The translations under genes and the position numbers were made by a program. Below are positions 33,201 through 44,715 of a DNA stretch of 64,000 bases, piece by piece. Positions within the stretch are counted from its first letter, which is position 1. Each line of letters starts with the position of its first letter. The notes under the pieces were generated by a model, which was not told where the DNA came from, searched no databases, and saw only the letters and a list, made by a program, of their open reading frames with translations. The DNA is from Henricia sp. BOLD:AAB3569 (Eukaryota > Echinodermata > Asteroidea > Spinulosida > Echinasteridae), in assembly GCA_037783545.1 (NCBI GenBank), contig JBBELK010000451.1, positions 1,488,001-1,552,000 of the forward strand, given 5' to 3'.

Positions 33201-34258
33201 AAAGGTGCAGTATCGTCCTGGATTTTGCTATCCTATTAAAATTAACTGTGTTTGTTTGTGTGTGTGAATTAGTACACAACATCACATGACACTTACATAT
33301 TTTGAATGAAAGTGGATTTGATTATGCCCATACATTTAGGCACAGGCTCGTTAGCAATGCGCATGCGCCAAATTCGTGCCACGAAATTCGTGCCATGGAT
33401 AGTATTTTGGGGAGGTATTTTATACAATTGTTCGGTTAAAACGAAATCCATTTTCTGGAAAAATCTGAACAAGTTCCTTTTATAGAGGTCCGTGGGACTT
33501 TGCAGATTACCTTGTTATAACAGAAACCTTGTATTATCAGGAAAGACGAATAAAAGTTTGGGATCTAAAGTTTTTCTTATAAGCAGAATGTTGTATTAAC
33601 AGTGCTTTTTTAAATTGAGGTTTAAATGTATTCTGTAGGACTGAGGGTTAACCAGTTGCACAAGATTATTTTTGGCAACAAAATATACAAATTTGTTTCA
33701 AAGTCAAATGTGATTGGCCAAAAGTTAAGATCAGGTCAAGTGTCACAAATACAGACTCTTGAGAGCAGGGTTGTAGTCGAGTCCATCACAAGTCCTTACA
33801 AGTCCGTCACAAGGCATTATTTCGTGCGTGTTCATACTTTGCTTCTTGTAACAAACTTGTGCGGGACTTGTCACGGACTTGTGATTTTATCAGCTCTGGA
33901 CTTGTGATGGACTCGACTGCAACCCTGCTTGGGAGTCATTTTTACATTCATTGTATGAATCTTCTCAACCAACTTTGCAACACTCTGAGTCAACCGCCCC
34001 TGTGACTATACATTGCCATCGAGTGGTTAAGGTTAAAAACTACATGTACTAACCTTCATTGGAGTGACTGCTCTGTAATGCCCCGCCTCCTCCTCCCCCT
34101 GTCGTAGCCCCGCCCCCACTTTTTCTCCATCCCCTCCAGTTGTTGTTGCTAACACTCTCCGCCTCGCTAACCCACGAACAGAGGGAATCTTCCTCAAAAT
34201 GGTCGCTATCGTCAAACGAAAATCGGTCCTGCTCTTCCCAGTCGTATATATACTCCAT
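11807..34258 (-). CDS. ZSWIM8: ZSWIM8 orthologue, complete (17 coding exons, 1,908 aa)
   Basis: The exons, in transcription order, are 34258-34054, 25632-25488, 25059-24639, 24382-24180, 23609-23408, 22842-21736, 21395-21255, 20490-20317, 19632-19458, 18940-18711, 18103-17542, 17138-16925, 16589-16488, 16110-15815, 15282-15071, 14061-13143 and 12225-11807. All introns are GT-AG and all phases agree, giving 5,727 nt. The start (MEYIYDWEEQDRFSF), the SWIM zinc finger (about residues 197-210, CSCTC...CSH), LLRPLRGREPEG and the C-terminal YDDF/FNDFL region follow vertebrate ZSWIM8, which is about 1,840 aa. In that family the protein is the substrate receptor of a cullin-RING ubiquitin ligase that destroys Argonaute bound to extensively paired targets, causing target-directed microRNA decay; the worm orthologue EBAX-1 acts in protein quality control. 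Odd points are an 11-Gln tract just before the SWIM finger, an 8.4-kb first coding intron, and introns loaded with MITEs and SINEs. Confidence 0.95.
12309..12600. mobile_element. Palindromic MITE, GGGGCCAATTTC family, copy 2
   Basis: The left TGGGGCCAATTTCGAAGAGC and the right inverse (GGCTCTATGAAATTGGGCCC) are the terminal repeats. It is in the last ZSWIM8 intron. Confidence 0.7.
13143..14061 (-). CDS. ZSWIM8: ZSWIM8 exon 16 (residues 1464-1769)
   Basis: It starts CKEQDYQMLAKACLAVE and YPDVLFNVAHQWEWL. A long Pro/Gln/His/Tyr-rich disordered region follows. It ends with the conserved LDAAYRVGMLAIDTLARRVH and PPYGEDIKWLLEI. Confidence 0.93.
14205..14640 (-). repeat. Tandem array of tRNA-like units (minus strand)
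   Basis: At least five copies of CTCAGCTGGTAGAGCAT-type sequence on the minus strand, each followed by an anticodon-arm-like AGAGGTCT. Only the unit at 14205-14275 (and partly 14340-14410) keeps a GGGTTCGAGTC-type B box. Internal units instead have GGGGAAACCTGAGGG. It is in ZSWIM8 intron 15. Confidence 0.65.
14770..15046 (-). mobile_element. tRNA-derived SINE, TGGTCTAGTGGGTA type
   Basis: The minus strand starts with a tRNA-like head (GGTCTAGTGGGTACACAGG, B box GGGTTCGAGCCCC), then a conserved GGACACTTAATCG body, and ends at GCAACGGTGCAGGAGTACCC. Relatives are at 22880-23285 and 44146-44715. Confidence 0.65.
15071..15282 (-). CDS. ZSWIM8: ZSWIM8 exon 15 (residues 1393-1463)
   Basis: It encodes QAMEIGSAAIGMLVDTWEGH, LTPTEAASLADKASR and MVRTAAELALSCL, then HAHALNPAEVNRALTQ. 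Confidence 0.94.
15346..15670 (+). mobile_element. Dispersed 330-370 bp repeat (CATCATTTGCA family)
   Basis: Landmarks are ACATCATTTGCA, CACGAGTTGACAACAAAAAC, GTTGATAGCAATGGTAACAA, ACCATTCATTCA and TTCTACAAGGCAGTTTATCA. The same series of landmarks occurs at 26146-26470, 31390-31750, 39688-40060, 46770-47235 and elsewhere. It has no coding capacity and is probably a non-autonomous DNA element. Confidence 0.65.
15815..16110 (-). CDS. ZSWIM8: ZSWIM8 exon 14 (residues 1294-1392)
   Basis: It encodes PNQPSEASAHFYFELARTVL, HRGLHLCAFEIGLYALWLHN and WLSRTYSSHVSWITG, one of the most conserved blocks of the protein. Confidence 0.94.
16488..16589 (-). CDS. ZSWIM8: ZSWIM8 exon 13, short poorly conserved exon
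   Basis: This 102-bp, phase-preserving exon encodes VPASPWLRVGPSPASDNQG. It is called from its acceptor (CAACAG at 16595-16590), the donor GTATGT at 16487 and the phase that must link exon 12 to exon 14. It may be alternatively spliced; since it keeps phase 2 at both ends, skipping it would leave the frame intact. Confidence 0.75.
16925..17138 (-). CDS. ZSWIM8: ZSWIM8 exon 12 (residues 1189-1259)
   Basis: It encodes MAAIDSSAPETTSSDNSPT and a DSISSSSS serine run, both recognisable in vertebrate ZSWIM8. Confidence 0.92.
17542..18103 (-). CDS. ZSWIM8: ZSWIM8 exon 11, disordered linker (residues 1002-1188)
   Basis: It begins ILDALLDKQGPKTQ, aligning with vertebrate ILDKLLDRESQT. It then runs through Ser/Pro/Gln-rich low-complexity sequence to a basic end (KNQKRSK). 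The donor GTACGC is at 17541. Confidence 0.9.
18435..18658. mobile_element. Palindromic MITE, GTCCAAAGTTGTCAAC family, copy 2
   Basis: GGGGCAGTCCAAAGTTGTCA at the left and an inverse ending GGGCAGCCCC at the right. It is in ZSWIM8 intron 10, about 50 bp from the exon 10 donor. Confidence 0.75.
18711..18940 (-). CDS. ZSWIM8: ZSWIM8 exon 10 (residues 925-1001)
   Basis: It encodes DEKLGFDAAVAALAVK, ESEHPLLCEGVRRQKGEL and VHYKDDQNKLRR, closely matching the vertebrate protein. Confidence 0.93.
19458..19632 (-). CDS. ZSWIM8: ZSWIM8 exon 9 (residues 867-924)
   Basis: It encodes VKLANQDSDLVTLLKRLPL, then LHEGTL and FIFDALCLPG. The donor is GTAAGT. Confidence 0.92.
20035..20101 (-). repeat. tRNA-like SINE head
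   Basis: The minus strand reads TATAGCTCAGCTGGTAGAGC, then GAGTCAGAGGTCTCAGGTTC. The acceptor stem is not formed. It is in ZSWIM8 intron 8. Confidence 0.55.
20317..20490 (-). CDS. ZSWIM8: ZSWIM8 exon 8 (residues 809-866)
   Basis: It encodes TLAKAGFLCSVLSEQP, HHLAFKIGMFGLEL and PASTKALEV-type sequence, conserved with vertebrates. The donor GTATGT is at 20316. Confidence 0.93.
21083..21223. mobile_element. TTAA-flanked palindromic MITE, copy B
   Basis: TTAA at 21083-21086 and 21220-21223. The ends are AGGCACAGGCTCGTCAGCAA and the inverse, with near-perfect arms. It lies in ZSWIM8 intron 7, about 30 bp from the exon 7 donor. Confidence 0.88.
21255..21395 (-). CDS. ZSWIM8: ZSWIM8 exon 7 (residues 762-808)
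   Basis: It encodes AEALHAHGYTRHACKLAIEL and NPPELDRPP; the first block matches vertebrate AEALHAHGY. The exon is in phase 0 at both ends. Confidence 0.92.
21515..21730. mobile_element. Palindromic MITE, GTCCAAAGTTGTCAAC family, copy 3
   Basis: It is diverged but has clear arms (TTGCCAACATTTTCAC at the left, inverse ending TTTGGATGGCCC at the right). It fills most of the 340-bp ZSWIM8 intron 6; its right end is about six bases from the exon 6 donor. Confidence 0.65.
21736..22842 (-). CDS. ZSWIM8: ZSWIM8 exon 6, large linker exon (residues 393-761)
   Basis: It starts with a WWF/TSALHS segment and ACASMCDEIVSLWRL, then IEVFSGFKSAIEACLMDW. The rest is a low-complexity, Ser/Asp-rich disordered region (about residues 500-740) matching the variable linker of vertebrate ZSWIM8. 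A palindromic transposon begins about six bases past its donor. Confidence 0.93.
22880..23285 (-). mobile_element. tRNA-derived SINE with duplicated 3' part
   Basis: The tRNA-like head on the minus strand (GGTCTAGTGGGTATACAAC, B box GGGTTCGAGCC) is at 23235-23283. The 3' end word ACTCCTGG(C/T)GCTGTTGCCA is present twice (22898 and 23038), showing an internal duplication or two overlapping copies. It is in ZSWIM8 intron 5. Confidence 0.65.
23408..23609 (-). CDS. ZSWIM8: ZSWIM8 exon 5 (residues 325-392)
   Basis: It encodes SDVTSLYLSSNAPQAAAEW, LLRPLRGREPEGIWNLLSIV and ILTEECIICDQ. The donor is GTGAGT. Confidence 0.94.
23735..24055 (+). repeat. Tandem array of four tRNA-like units ending in a full SINE
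   Basis: Three units of about 77-79 bp carry TAGCTCAGCTGGTAGAGC-type A boxes (the first is damaged) but no B box. The fourth keeps GGTCTCGGGTTCAAATCC and the ATTTTTCTCTCATCCC tail. It is in ZSWIM8 intron 4. Confidence 0.7.
24180..24382 (-). CDS. ZSWIM8: ZSWIM8 exon 4 (residues 258-324)
   Basis: It encodes VLPTAQRLLDELLSSQ and CGAPDPTAGPSASEQ, conserved with vertebrates. The donor GTGAGA sits at 24179. Confidence 0.94.
24639..25059 (-). CDS. ZSWIM8: ZSWIM8 exon 3: polyQ and SWIM zinc finger (residues 117-257)
   Basis: It opens with LYSCLANGSADEY, then an Ala/Gln tract with 11 Gln (mixed CAA/CAG), then the SWIM finger CSCTC...KWCSHVVALCLF. It ends with the conserved LRAPVSESLSRL and LQKFAQYLISELP block that, in this family, borders the elongin/cullin contact region. 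The donor is GTAAGA. Confidence 0.95.
25488..25632 (-). CDS. ZSWIM8: ZSWIM8 exon 2 (residues 69-116)
   Basis: It encodes IQLVELAAKTVALNFPFEVV and then IAFWSFPENEEDIR, nearly identical to vertebrate ZSWIM8. The donor GTAGGC follows at 25487. Confidence 0.94.
25709..25967. mobile_element. Palindromic MITE rich in ACCGTTT motifs
   Basis: The ends are AGGCGCGAGGTCAAAATA and the inverse. Inside, about eight copies of (A)ACCGTTTG/ACGGT-type words are spread over both arms. It begins within about 80 bp of ZSWIM8 exon 2. Confidence 0.75.
26146..26470 (+). mobile_element. Dispersed CATCATTTGCA-family repeat
   Basis: It has TCATGAGTTGACAACAACAA, a diverged middle and ACCATTCACTTTAACACG, in the same order as at 15346-15670. 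It abuts the TTAA element that follows. Confidence 0.6.
26473..27006. mobile_element. Long TTAA-flanked palindromic element, copy G
   Basis: TTAA at 26473-26476 and 27003-27006. The ends are AGACGCAGGCTCATCA and the inverse of a related sequence. Arms such as CCATACCTTGCCC and its inverse run to a centre near 26740. At about 530 bp it is a larger relative of the 140-bp copies. Confidence 0.75.
27500..27977. mobile_element. Second TTAA family, copy 1
   Basis: TTAA at both ends with AGGCCC termini (TTAAAGGCCC...GGGCCTTTAA). The body includes TCGTTCTCAGTTGATCGG and CGCGTTGGAACACGCACGCG. The copy at 54493-55018 is inverted relative to this one. Confidence 0.8.
28075..28215 (+). repeat. SINE body fragment
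   Basis: GTGCCCTTGGGCAAGGCACT, then ACCACAGAGTAAATGGGTAC, then AATGACCAGGGGTAAT; the last word is the inverse of one at 3708-3722. Confidence 0.45.
28447..28586. mobile_element. TTAA-flanked palindromic MITE, copy C
   Basis: TTAA at 28447-28450 and 28583-28586. The ends AGGCATAGGCTCGTCAATGC and the inverse are slightly diverged. It is in ZSWIM8 intron 1. Confidence 0.83.
29151..29253. repeat. Perfect 40-bp inverted repeat (hairpin)
   Basis: The arms 29151-29190 and 29214-29253 are exact reverse complements, with a 23-nt loop. It is in ZSWIM8 intron 1. It lacks MITE-like ends seen elsewhere in the window. Confidence 0.9.
29255..31040. other. ZSWIM8 intron 1, no clear feature
   Basis: The sequence is AT-rich with frequent ACATGTA words. 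A segment near 29795-29960 shares wording (CTGCACGATAT, ACTCTTCCCTTTTGTTAA) with 56525-56760, so it is an old repeat. Confidence 0.45.
31042..31333. repeat. 250-bp insert between 19-bp direct repeats
   Basis: ATAATGTCTGTCAATCCAC occurs at about 31047-31065 and again at about 31314-31332. The flanks extend the match imperfectly (CTATAAGCCT / GTATAGGCCT). This fits a target-site duplication of a retroposed sequence or a local duplication. I do not recognise the insert; it has no poly(A). Confidence 0.5.
31390..31750 (-). mobile_element. Dispersed CATCATTTGCA-family repeat, inverted
   Basis: The minus strand carries the landmark series ending with GATAAACTGCCTTGTAGAAA on the plus strand at 31470-31490 and TTGTCAACTCATGAAGTAAA at 31695-31715. 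Confidence 0.6.
32932..33072. repeat. 21-bp minisatellite, about seven copies
   Basis: The unit is close to CAGTTGGTCCCATGTTGGAA plus T, with variation. The minus strand reads in frame as repeated SNMGPTD. Two isolated units occur at 32780-32812. Confidence 0.75.
33338..33400 (+). mobile_element. Truncated copy F of the TTAA MITE
   Basis: It begins AGGCACAGGCTCGTTAGCAA and runs to CGTGCCACGAAATTCGTGCC, then stops; there is no right arm. The flanking TTAA has decayed to ATTT. Confidence 0.7.
33766..33932. mobile_element. Palindromic MITE, GCAGGGTTGTAGTCGAGTCC ends, copy 1
   Basis: The right end is the inverse GGACTCGACTGCAACCCTGC. The arms repeat ACAAGTCC. A second copy lies at 63757-63900. 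Confidence 0.8.
34054..34258 (-). CDS. ZSWIM8: ZSWIM8 coding exon 1 (residues 1-68)
   Basis: The ATG is at 34258-34256 and the exon extends 5' as UTR to an acceptor at 34288-34289. It encodes the acidic, highly conserved EEDSLCSW/SEAES start followed by a Gly-rich stretch, as in vertebrates. The donor GTTAGT is at 34053. Confidence 0.93.
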
Positions 34259-34613
34259 GTCACACCAAGCAGGTTAAATCTAAACCTCTGGAAATACACA
34301 TACACATACAAACATGCATTACTGTTTTAAAGTTTAAATAAATTTTGAATTGAGCACAAATCTGTTTTTATACAGGTACAACTGTATGACTGAACTAAAA
34401 TTTGTGTAAAGCCTCTTAATTTAAGCATTAAATATTTTTGTTTGTTTAAAGAAAAATATAAATTGAGTGAAACAAAAATAGACAGTAGCCATCATCCATT
34501 CTGTGTAGATCTTTAAAAAAAAAAGTGTACTCCTTAATTAAAAAGTAACCCTTTAACTTAAAAGTTTAACAAATCATTAAAAGAATATTAACAACAAATT
34601 AACAATTACAGTT

Positions 34614-34866
34614 CGGTACACTCCTTTCGCAGTGGTTTTGTCCGCACCCAACCACTACTGAACTTCGCATGAAATCCTGCGAAGCGCGTGCGTGACGTCA
34701 CCCAAAACTAGGCCTAAATAACACTTGACGTAGTTGGCCAGATTCTGTCACCCGACACAGTAAACATGTCACCCGACACATTTACTGCATTTACTGTGTC
34801 GGGTGACACGGTTACTCTGTCACGGTAAGTGTTATTCAGACCTAGCCTGCTAAAGGAGTGTACCAG
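34614..34866. mobile_element. Palindromic MITE upstream of ZSWIM8 coding exon 1
   Basis: GGTACACTCCTTTCGCAG at the left and an inverse (CTAAAGGAGTGTACC) at the right. A dense GTCACCCGACACAGTAAAC core recurs inverted. It lies in the first, non-coding-exon intron of ZSWIM8. Confidence 0.75.
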
Positions 34867-35280
34867 TTCGGTTGTCTGTTATGAATTTGTTTTGTTTTTT
34901 TACAGTTTTTTAACAGACAATCATGACAATGAACAGTTTACACAAACAAAACTCGCATAAAAATGTTAATCAAAATTAACAAAATACAGATAAAAATGTA
35001 ACAAGAACATTCAACACATAAGTTACTTTTCTATAAATTTAATACATTTTAATACAATTGTCTGAATTAGGTTAACCATGGAGGAAGGAAAACGAGAATC
35101 AAAGGGACCGACCACACAGTGTACAGACTAGACACACGACGATCGACAACTCAACTGTACACAAAATGAACATGTTTACGAACTTAGAAAAATAGCGACA
35201 GTTTTAACCAAAAATTATAAAGATCTCCATTTTTCCTTTTGTCTAAGCATGAAGTATACATCCTAAGATAATATACTCAC

Positions 35281-35480
35281 AAGTAAGAAGAAATCGCAGG
35301 TCATCCATCCATTTTAGCAACGATTTCCGAATATCTTTTTGTTCCCGACGATCGTACAGCTGGCCACAATCCAATCTCCACTAAACAATAACAACATGGC
35401 ACTGCAAGATCGGGAGCGGTCGGAAGACCTCGACTGTTTCCGGCAATCCAATGTCATTGAACTTTACTTGACCCCGATTC
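35281..35480 (-). other. ZSWIM8: Probable ZSWIM8 non-coding first exon and promoter area
   Basis: The exon holding the ZSWIM8 ATG has an acceptor (TTTCCAG) 30 bp upstream of the start codon, so a 5'UTR exon must precede it. A strong donor (CTT|GTGAGT) at 35281/35280 ends a GC-richer stretch. The right (5') edge is a guess; no TATA box was identified. Confidence 0.4.
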
Positions 35481-36033
35481 CCTTCGGCAACTAGTACCCG
35501 GTGTGATATGCATTTCAAATGAGAAAGACGGGAACCAGCTAGATTGCAATCCGCCTTCTACAAGTTTATTCCCCGCCCCTAACACAGACAATGAAAAATA
35601 ATTATGTAGCAACCGTAGATAAATTAGTACATAATTTTTGTCCTAAACAGTTTCAACTTTTCTATGTGGGGTGAATCGTTATTATTTATTTAAATATTTT
35701 CATGATAAAACTTGTTAAAAAAAATATTTGCCAAAATTGCAAGTTTTCGAAAGAGACTAAAGGTTTGACCTCTAATCGACCTCTTTCGGCTCAGCTCCTG
35801 CTGTTCACTTTTAAAAGGTATCGAGGCGATGAAAAAATCCATCGAAATCCTCATTTTTGTTGCGAAGTTTTATGTAACTTTTCCCTATGCTCAACAATTA
35901 AAATGCAGTGTTCTTTTTTGTGTGTTTTTGGAGTATACGATGGCATTTTTTTGGCAGAATTTAAGTGTTAAATTTGTTAAGTTGACTTACGAGTTCACAA
36001 CCTTTTGATGACCAAAACATCATTTTAAATAAA

Positions 36034-36724
36034 CCTTATCGACGTTCTCGATGCATCATGGGATTGGATGACAAATATTGCCCGGCCAAGTGTGCGTAAA
36101 CGTATGAGGCGGACGCCAACTCGGCAAATTGTTTACTTATTTTTACGAAAACCAAAAAGAGTTCAAGAAATTGAAGAATCAACCAGTCTTACCACTTTTT
36201 CTTTGATGATACTAGGCCTACATACATGACAGTAGGCCTATCAAACATGGTCATGGATTCTCAAACATACTGACAAACATTAACAATAAAACATGTCCCG
36301 AAACAGAAGTGTTGCAAATGCGAGAAATCATCGGGGATTCCCTTCGTAGTGGGAGAGTCTGAGTACCGCGCTCGCTCGCAGCTCGGTATGCGCAATGCAA
36401 CATGCGCCGTACGTATTGGCACGGCGCGGTTGGATTGTGTGCTGCACTGGAAGTCCGTGTTACACGGACTCCCCCGCAATGAAGGGAACCTGATGATTTC
36501 TCGCATTTGCAAAATTTCTGTCAGTGACATGTTTGTCGGTATGTTTGATATGTATCAAAGAAAAGGTGGTGAGAGGTTAATTCTTGAACTCTTTTTGGTT
36601 TTCGTGAAAATGAGTAAAAAGTTGCTGAGTTGGCCTCCGCCTCATAAGTTTCCGCACACTTGGCCGGGCAATATTTGCCAGCAAATCCCATGAATGATGC
36701 ATTGAAAACGTCGATAAGGTTTAT
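36034..36724. mobile_element. About 690-bp foldback element between ZSWIM8 and RPS14
   Basis: The arms begin ATAAACCTTATCGACGTT and its inverse and extend some 300 bp (matching words GCCCGGCCAAGTGTGCG and TTGCAAATGCGAGAAATCAT). It occupies much of the intergenic gap between divergently transcribed genes. Confidence 0.85.
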
Positions 36725-37550
36725 TCCATTGGTTGTCTAATGTTAGCCCCATTCTGTGGCCAGATACCTCTGCAGGCATTGGCCACAGAGGTGTATGAAT
36801 GAACCTCTCGTGAACAACTCCAACAGCTGGTATTTTTGAAATACGCAGTTTGAGAAGCCGTATTAAAACTCAAACGATTTGTTGTATTGCGTATCTAAGC
36901 ACTCATGGACGAATTTGTTTTTACTACAGTCGTGTCTCTATGCATTGATTTACATACATATACTGGATACGCCATCTGGGAGTGTTTGTGTAGAAATGCG
37001 CGGCCGAACAATGGCGGCGCGTCGGGAGGGTAAACGCATGTAGCACTGCACGGCCTATTAACATTGCTGTTCTCATTAATTCAAGAACCGTGAAATATTA
37101 TGTTGTTACCCTACTTCGAAAACGCACGCGCGGACGCGATTCCAGCCAGATGCCGTCTCCAGTTATATATATATAGCTCAATGTCTCTATGTCCGAATAC
37201 AAAAGTATATGACACCAGGAGTTCTGACTGAAAAAAACATTACCTAAACTGTAAAAATGTCGCCAATCCCTTATAGTAAATTAGCAAAAGTTTGATTAAT
37301 CTGTTAACTTTTATGACTTTGATAATTCTTTTTCAAACGTTTTTCATACAATAAGCCTTTTTCTGGGTTTTCCAGGTGTACCAATAGATTGGTTCCTGAT
37401 CCTATTGCTTATTGCAAAACGCCATCTAGCGAAAATATAGGATCGGGAACCAATCTATGGAGTTTGTACACCTGACCTATGACATGCATTGTGCGCGGAA
37501 AACCCGAATTATTTTCTCCATATATTAATGACAATGTATCATTGTCTCCA
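36725..37550 (+). promoter_or_regulatory. RPS14: Probable RPS14 promoter and 5'UTR region
   Basis: This is the only non-foldback sequence left between the foldback and the first RPS14 coding exon. It is CpG-bearing near 36995-37030 and 37118-37150. The exact start site and 5'-TOP were not found. An imperfect inverted repeat occupies 37374-37475. Confidence 0.35.
37374..37475. repeat. Imperfect inverted repeat, AGATTGGTTCC family
   Basis: AGGTGTAC...AGATTGGTTCCTGATCCTAT at the left and an inverse ending GTACACCT at the right. Relatives of AGATTGGTTCCCGATCCCTA occur near 54081, 55408 and 55740. Confidence 0.65.
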
Positions 37551-37553
37551 GCC

Positions 37554-42296
<4,743 letters not shown>

Positions 42297-42365
42297 AGGG
42301 AGCCGTGACCACACAGCAGAGAATGTACTGTACAAAGCAAGTAGTTGGTTTATGGACGAGTGAGG

Positions 42366-42371
42366 AATAAA
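42366..42371 (+). terminator. RPS14: RPS14 poly(A) signal AATAAA
   Basis: AATAAA lies 70 bp after the stop codon, a typical spacing for the short 3' UTR of a ribosomal protein gene. Confidence 0.7.
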
Positions 42372-42598
42372 ATCAGAGAGAACAGAAATTTAAATGTTGT
42401 CAGTGAGACATTCAAATCCTTTCAATTGCATCAAGTTGTCACAGAAGGTTAGAGAGCCAACGACAATTTCTAAAATTGTGTCCAATTTGCTTTATTTATT
42501 TCAGAAAGAAATAAAACAAAAATCAGTTTTTGGTAGTGAAATAATTAATAAATTCGCCAGGGACAGCGATTTTGGTAACATAACATCCAAAAACATGT

Positions 42599-43063
42599 AA
42601 ACTCATCAAAAAAGGTTCGGAAACTCAAGTTAGACTGACGATTTCTCTCTTGAATTTGGTATCATTGTCAGAAAGCCCTGTTATTCCTCTTTATGTGTCA
42701 ATTGTTATGATTAAACAATTAGGGGATGTGCAGCACAGCTGAATATGGAGGTGGGTGTAAAGTGAAATGTCACAAAATTCACTGCTATTGTCATGCAGTG
42801 CATTCCCCTTTTGCTTGGAGGATGGGAATGTGTCAATGCACTTTTTGACAATAGCAATGCATTTTGTGACATTTCACTTTACACCTGCTCCCGTATTCAG
42901 CTGCGCTGCACATCCATCAATTGCTTAATCATAACAAATGACACATCATCGTAAAGAAGAATAATAGGGCTTTCCAATGATACCAAATTCAAGGAAAATG
43001 ATTTGACAACAAGAGAGAATTTGTCAGTCAAACTTGAGTTTCCGAACCTTTTTTTAGGAGTTT
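42599..43063. mobile_element. 465-bp palindromic MITE, GGTTCGGAAACTCAAG family, copy 1
   Basis: AAACTC...AAAGGTTCGGAAACTCAAG and its inverse are the ends; the inner arms AATTGTTATGATTAA and AAATGTCACAAAAT match. Copy 2 is at 62841-63306. Confidence 0.85.
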
Positions 43064-43204
43064 ATAGCCAGTAATTTTAGAAATAATTTCGAATATATGG
43101 GCTGTTTTTACGGCACAACACATTTTAGGAAGCAAATTTATCACTTGCGACGTAAATAGGATACATACGTTAATATTTTGTCACAAATGAACCAAACTCA
43201 AAAG

Positions 43205-43510
43205 GTAATAAGGGTCGTTTCACACCAAGCATTTTTGCACGTAAATGCGATGTGCGTCACTTTCAGAAAAAGCGGTGTCAAGGGAATTTTCAGTGCAACA
43301 AGTTACAACGCACTGAAAACCGCAGGGTTCTTTGAAGTTCTGCGGTTTTTGGTACGCCATTTCACTCCATATTTTCCCCACTCCGCTTTTTCTCCAAGCG
43401 ACGCAGCTTATTTTGAAACCATCCTTATGAACTCGCTTGATCAAACTTTTCATTCTAGCATGCGGCAAGAAAACACACTGTAAACGTTTTATCCAGTTTT
43501 GAAACCCATT
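43205..43510. repeat. Imperfect palindrome, GAAAAAGCGG arms
   Basis: GCGTCACTTTCAGAAAAAGC at the left and CGCTTTTTCTCCAAGCGACGC at the right, around CACTGAAAACCGCAG / CTGCGGTTTTTGG. It is probably another MITE. Confidence 0.5.
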
Positions 43511-44145
43511 CAAGTTAGAAGCCGAACATTTAATGGTCAACAGAGCCTAATAAAAAGACATAAATCAATAAATAATATTCACAAATATGAACTTATAGCT
43601 AACAAGAAAAATTTACATAATTGATTGCCTTCTGGTGACGTCACCCCTTCCATCCACATTTTGGTTTCCATTTTTCATGACGCATGTGGATCGAGTTCTT
43701 ACAGGCCAAAAAAGCAAGAAAAGCGCATTGGTTTGCACTTACCTCTGTTACTTAACCTTGCTTTATATGTTGTTGCACCATGGCTGTTGTATCGATAAAG
43801 ATAAAAATTTCTTTCTTCAGGCTAAAAATCGTTATCAAGTAAAAACACTTTTGTTTTTGCATGCTCAGTCATTTGAACGTATCACAGCGCGCGCGTGCCG
43901 CATCTTCGAATGAAAGTACGCTGTTGAGTATTGTTTACGCGTGTTCATGTGCGTCTATTTGCACACGCGTGCACGCTCGTTACAGTTTACCACCAAACAT
44001 TCCCGGATGTTTTACGTCATGGAAAGCAATCAATTGGTTATGATTCAACAATGGTGGACAAAAATAATTTAAAATGCGGATAGTGCAATGACAGCCAGGA
44101 CCATTAATTCGTAGATGACTGTTTTAGCAACATTGGGACATGCAC

Positions 44146-44715
44146 ATTGTGTAGTGGGTATAACTGGACTCGCAATCGGGTGGTTGTGGGTTCAAGTCCC
44201 ACTATAGAGCTTTTGCATCGGCGGCCATGACAGGGGCCAGGTTTTCATATTTAAATGATGTGACAATAGATCCACAAAGTGCCTACTCATGCATGACGCA
44301 CGGTGACAGTGTGACTGCCCCCTGTCATGGCCGCCGTGCAAACCATCGCACACTGGTGCAGACTGCCATTTTGGGAGTCCAAATTAAGGGATTTCAATGG
44401 AGTTTCACTTTGGGTCTGTGTTCGATAAGGCACAACATGCACTTAATGCATTGTGACGTGCTTTCATTTGACTCCCAAAACACCACAAAATGCATGTGTG
44501 AGGGGTACGCACAAGCTCAAAAGCCAATGTGTCTGTGTCCATGGGCAAGACACTTAATCTCAATTATCTCGTTAACCGAAGTAATACTTGGGGAGCTGTT
44601 GGGGGGTAGGAGATGTCACAATCTAAGTGCCGATAGGTTGAGCGCTATGGCCAAGCAACCACCGATGTGAAGTGAGATGATTCTGATAATTCCCCGATAG
44701 CAGTGATGATAATGG
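44146..44715 (+). mobile_element. tRNA-derived SINE interrupted by a MITE
   Basis: The tRNA-like head (TAGTGGGTATAACTGGACTC, B box GGGTTCAAGTCCC) is at 44151-44204. The SINE body (TGTCCATGGGCAAGACACTT, GGGGAGCTGTTGGGGGGTAG) resumes near 44525 and ends in GATAATGGCAACAGTG. The gap holds the MITE at 44203-44346 and about 170 bp more. Confidence 0.65.
44203..44346. mobile_element. Palindromic MITE, GCGGCCATGA family, copy 2 (nested)
   Basis: CGGCGGCCATGACAGGGGCC at the left and the inverse CCCCTGTCATGGCCGCCG at the right, with the CATATTTAAATGATGTGACA core. It sits inside the SINE. Confidence 0.8.

Noticed and set aside
36349..36693. 114-codon plus-strand frame between ZSWIM8 and RPS14
   Set aside because: It lies wholly in the foldback element and is mirrored by the minus-strand frame of the other arm.
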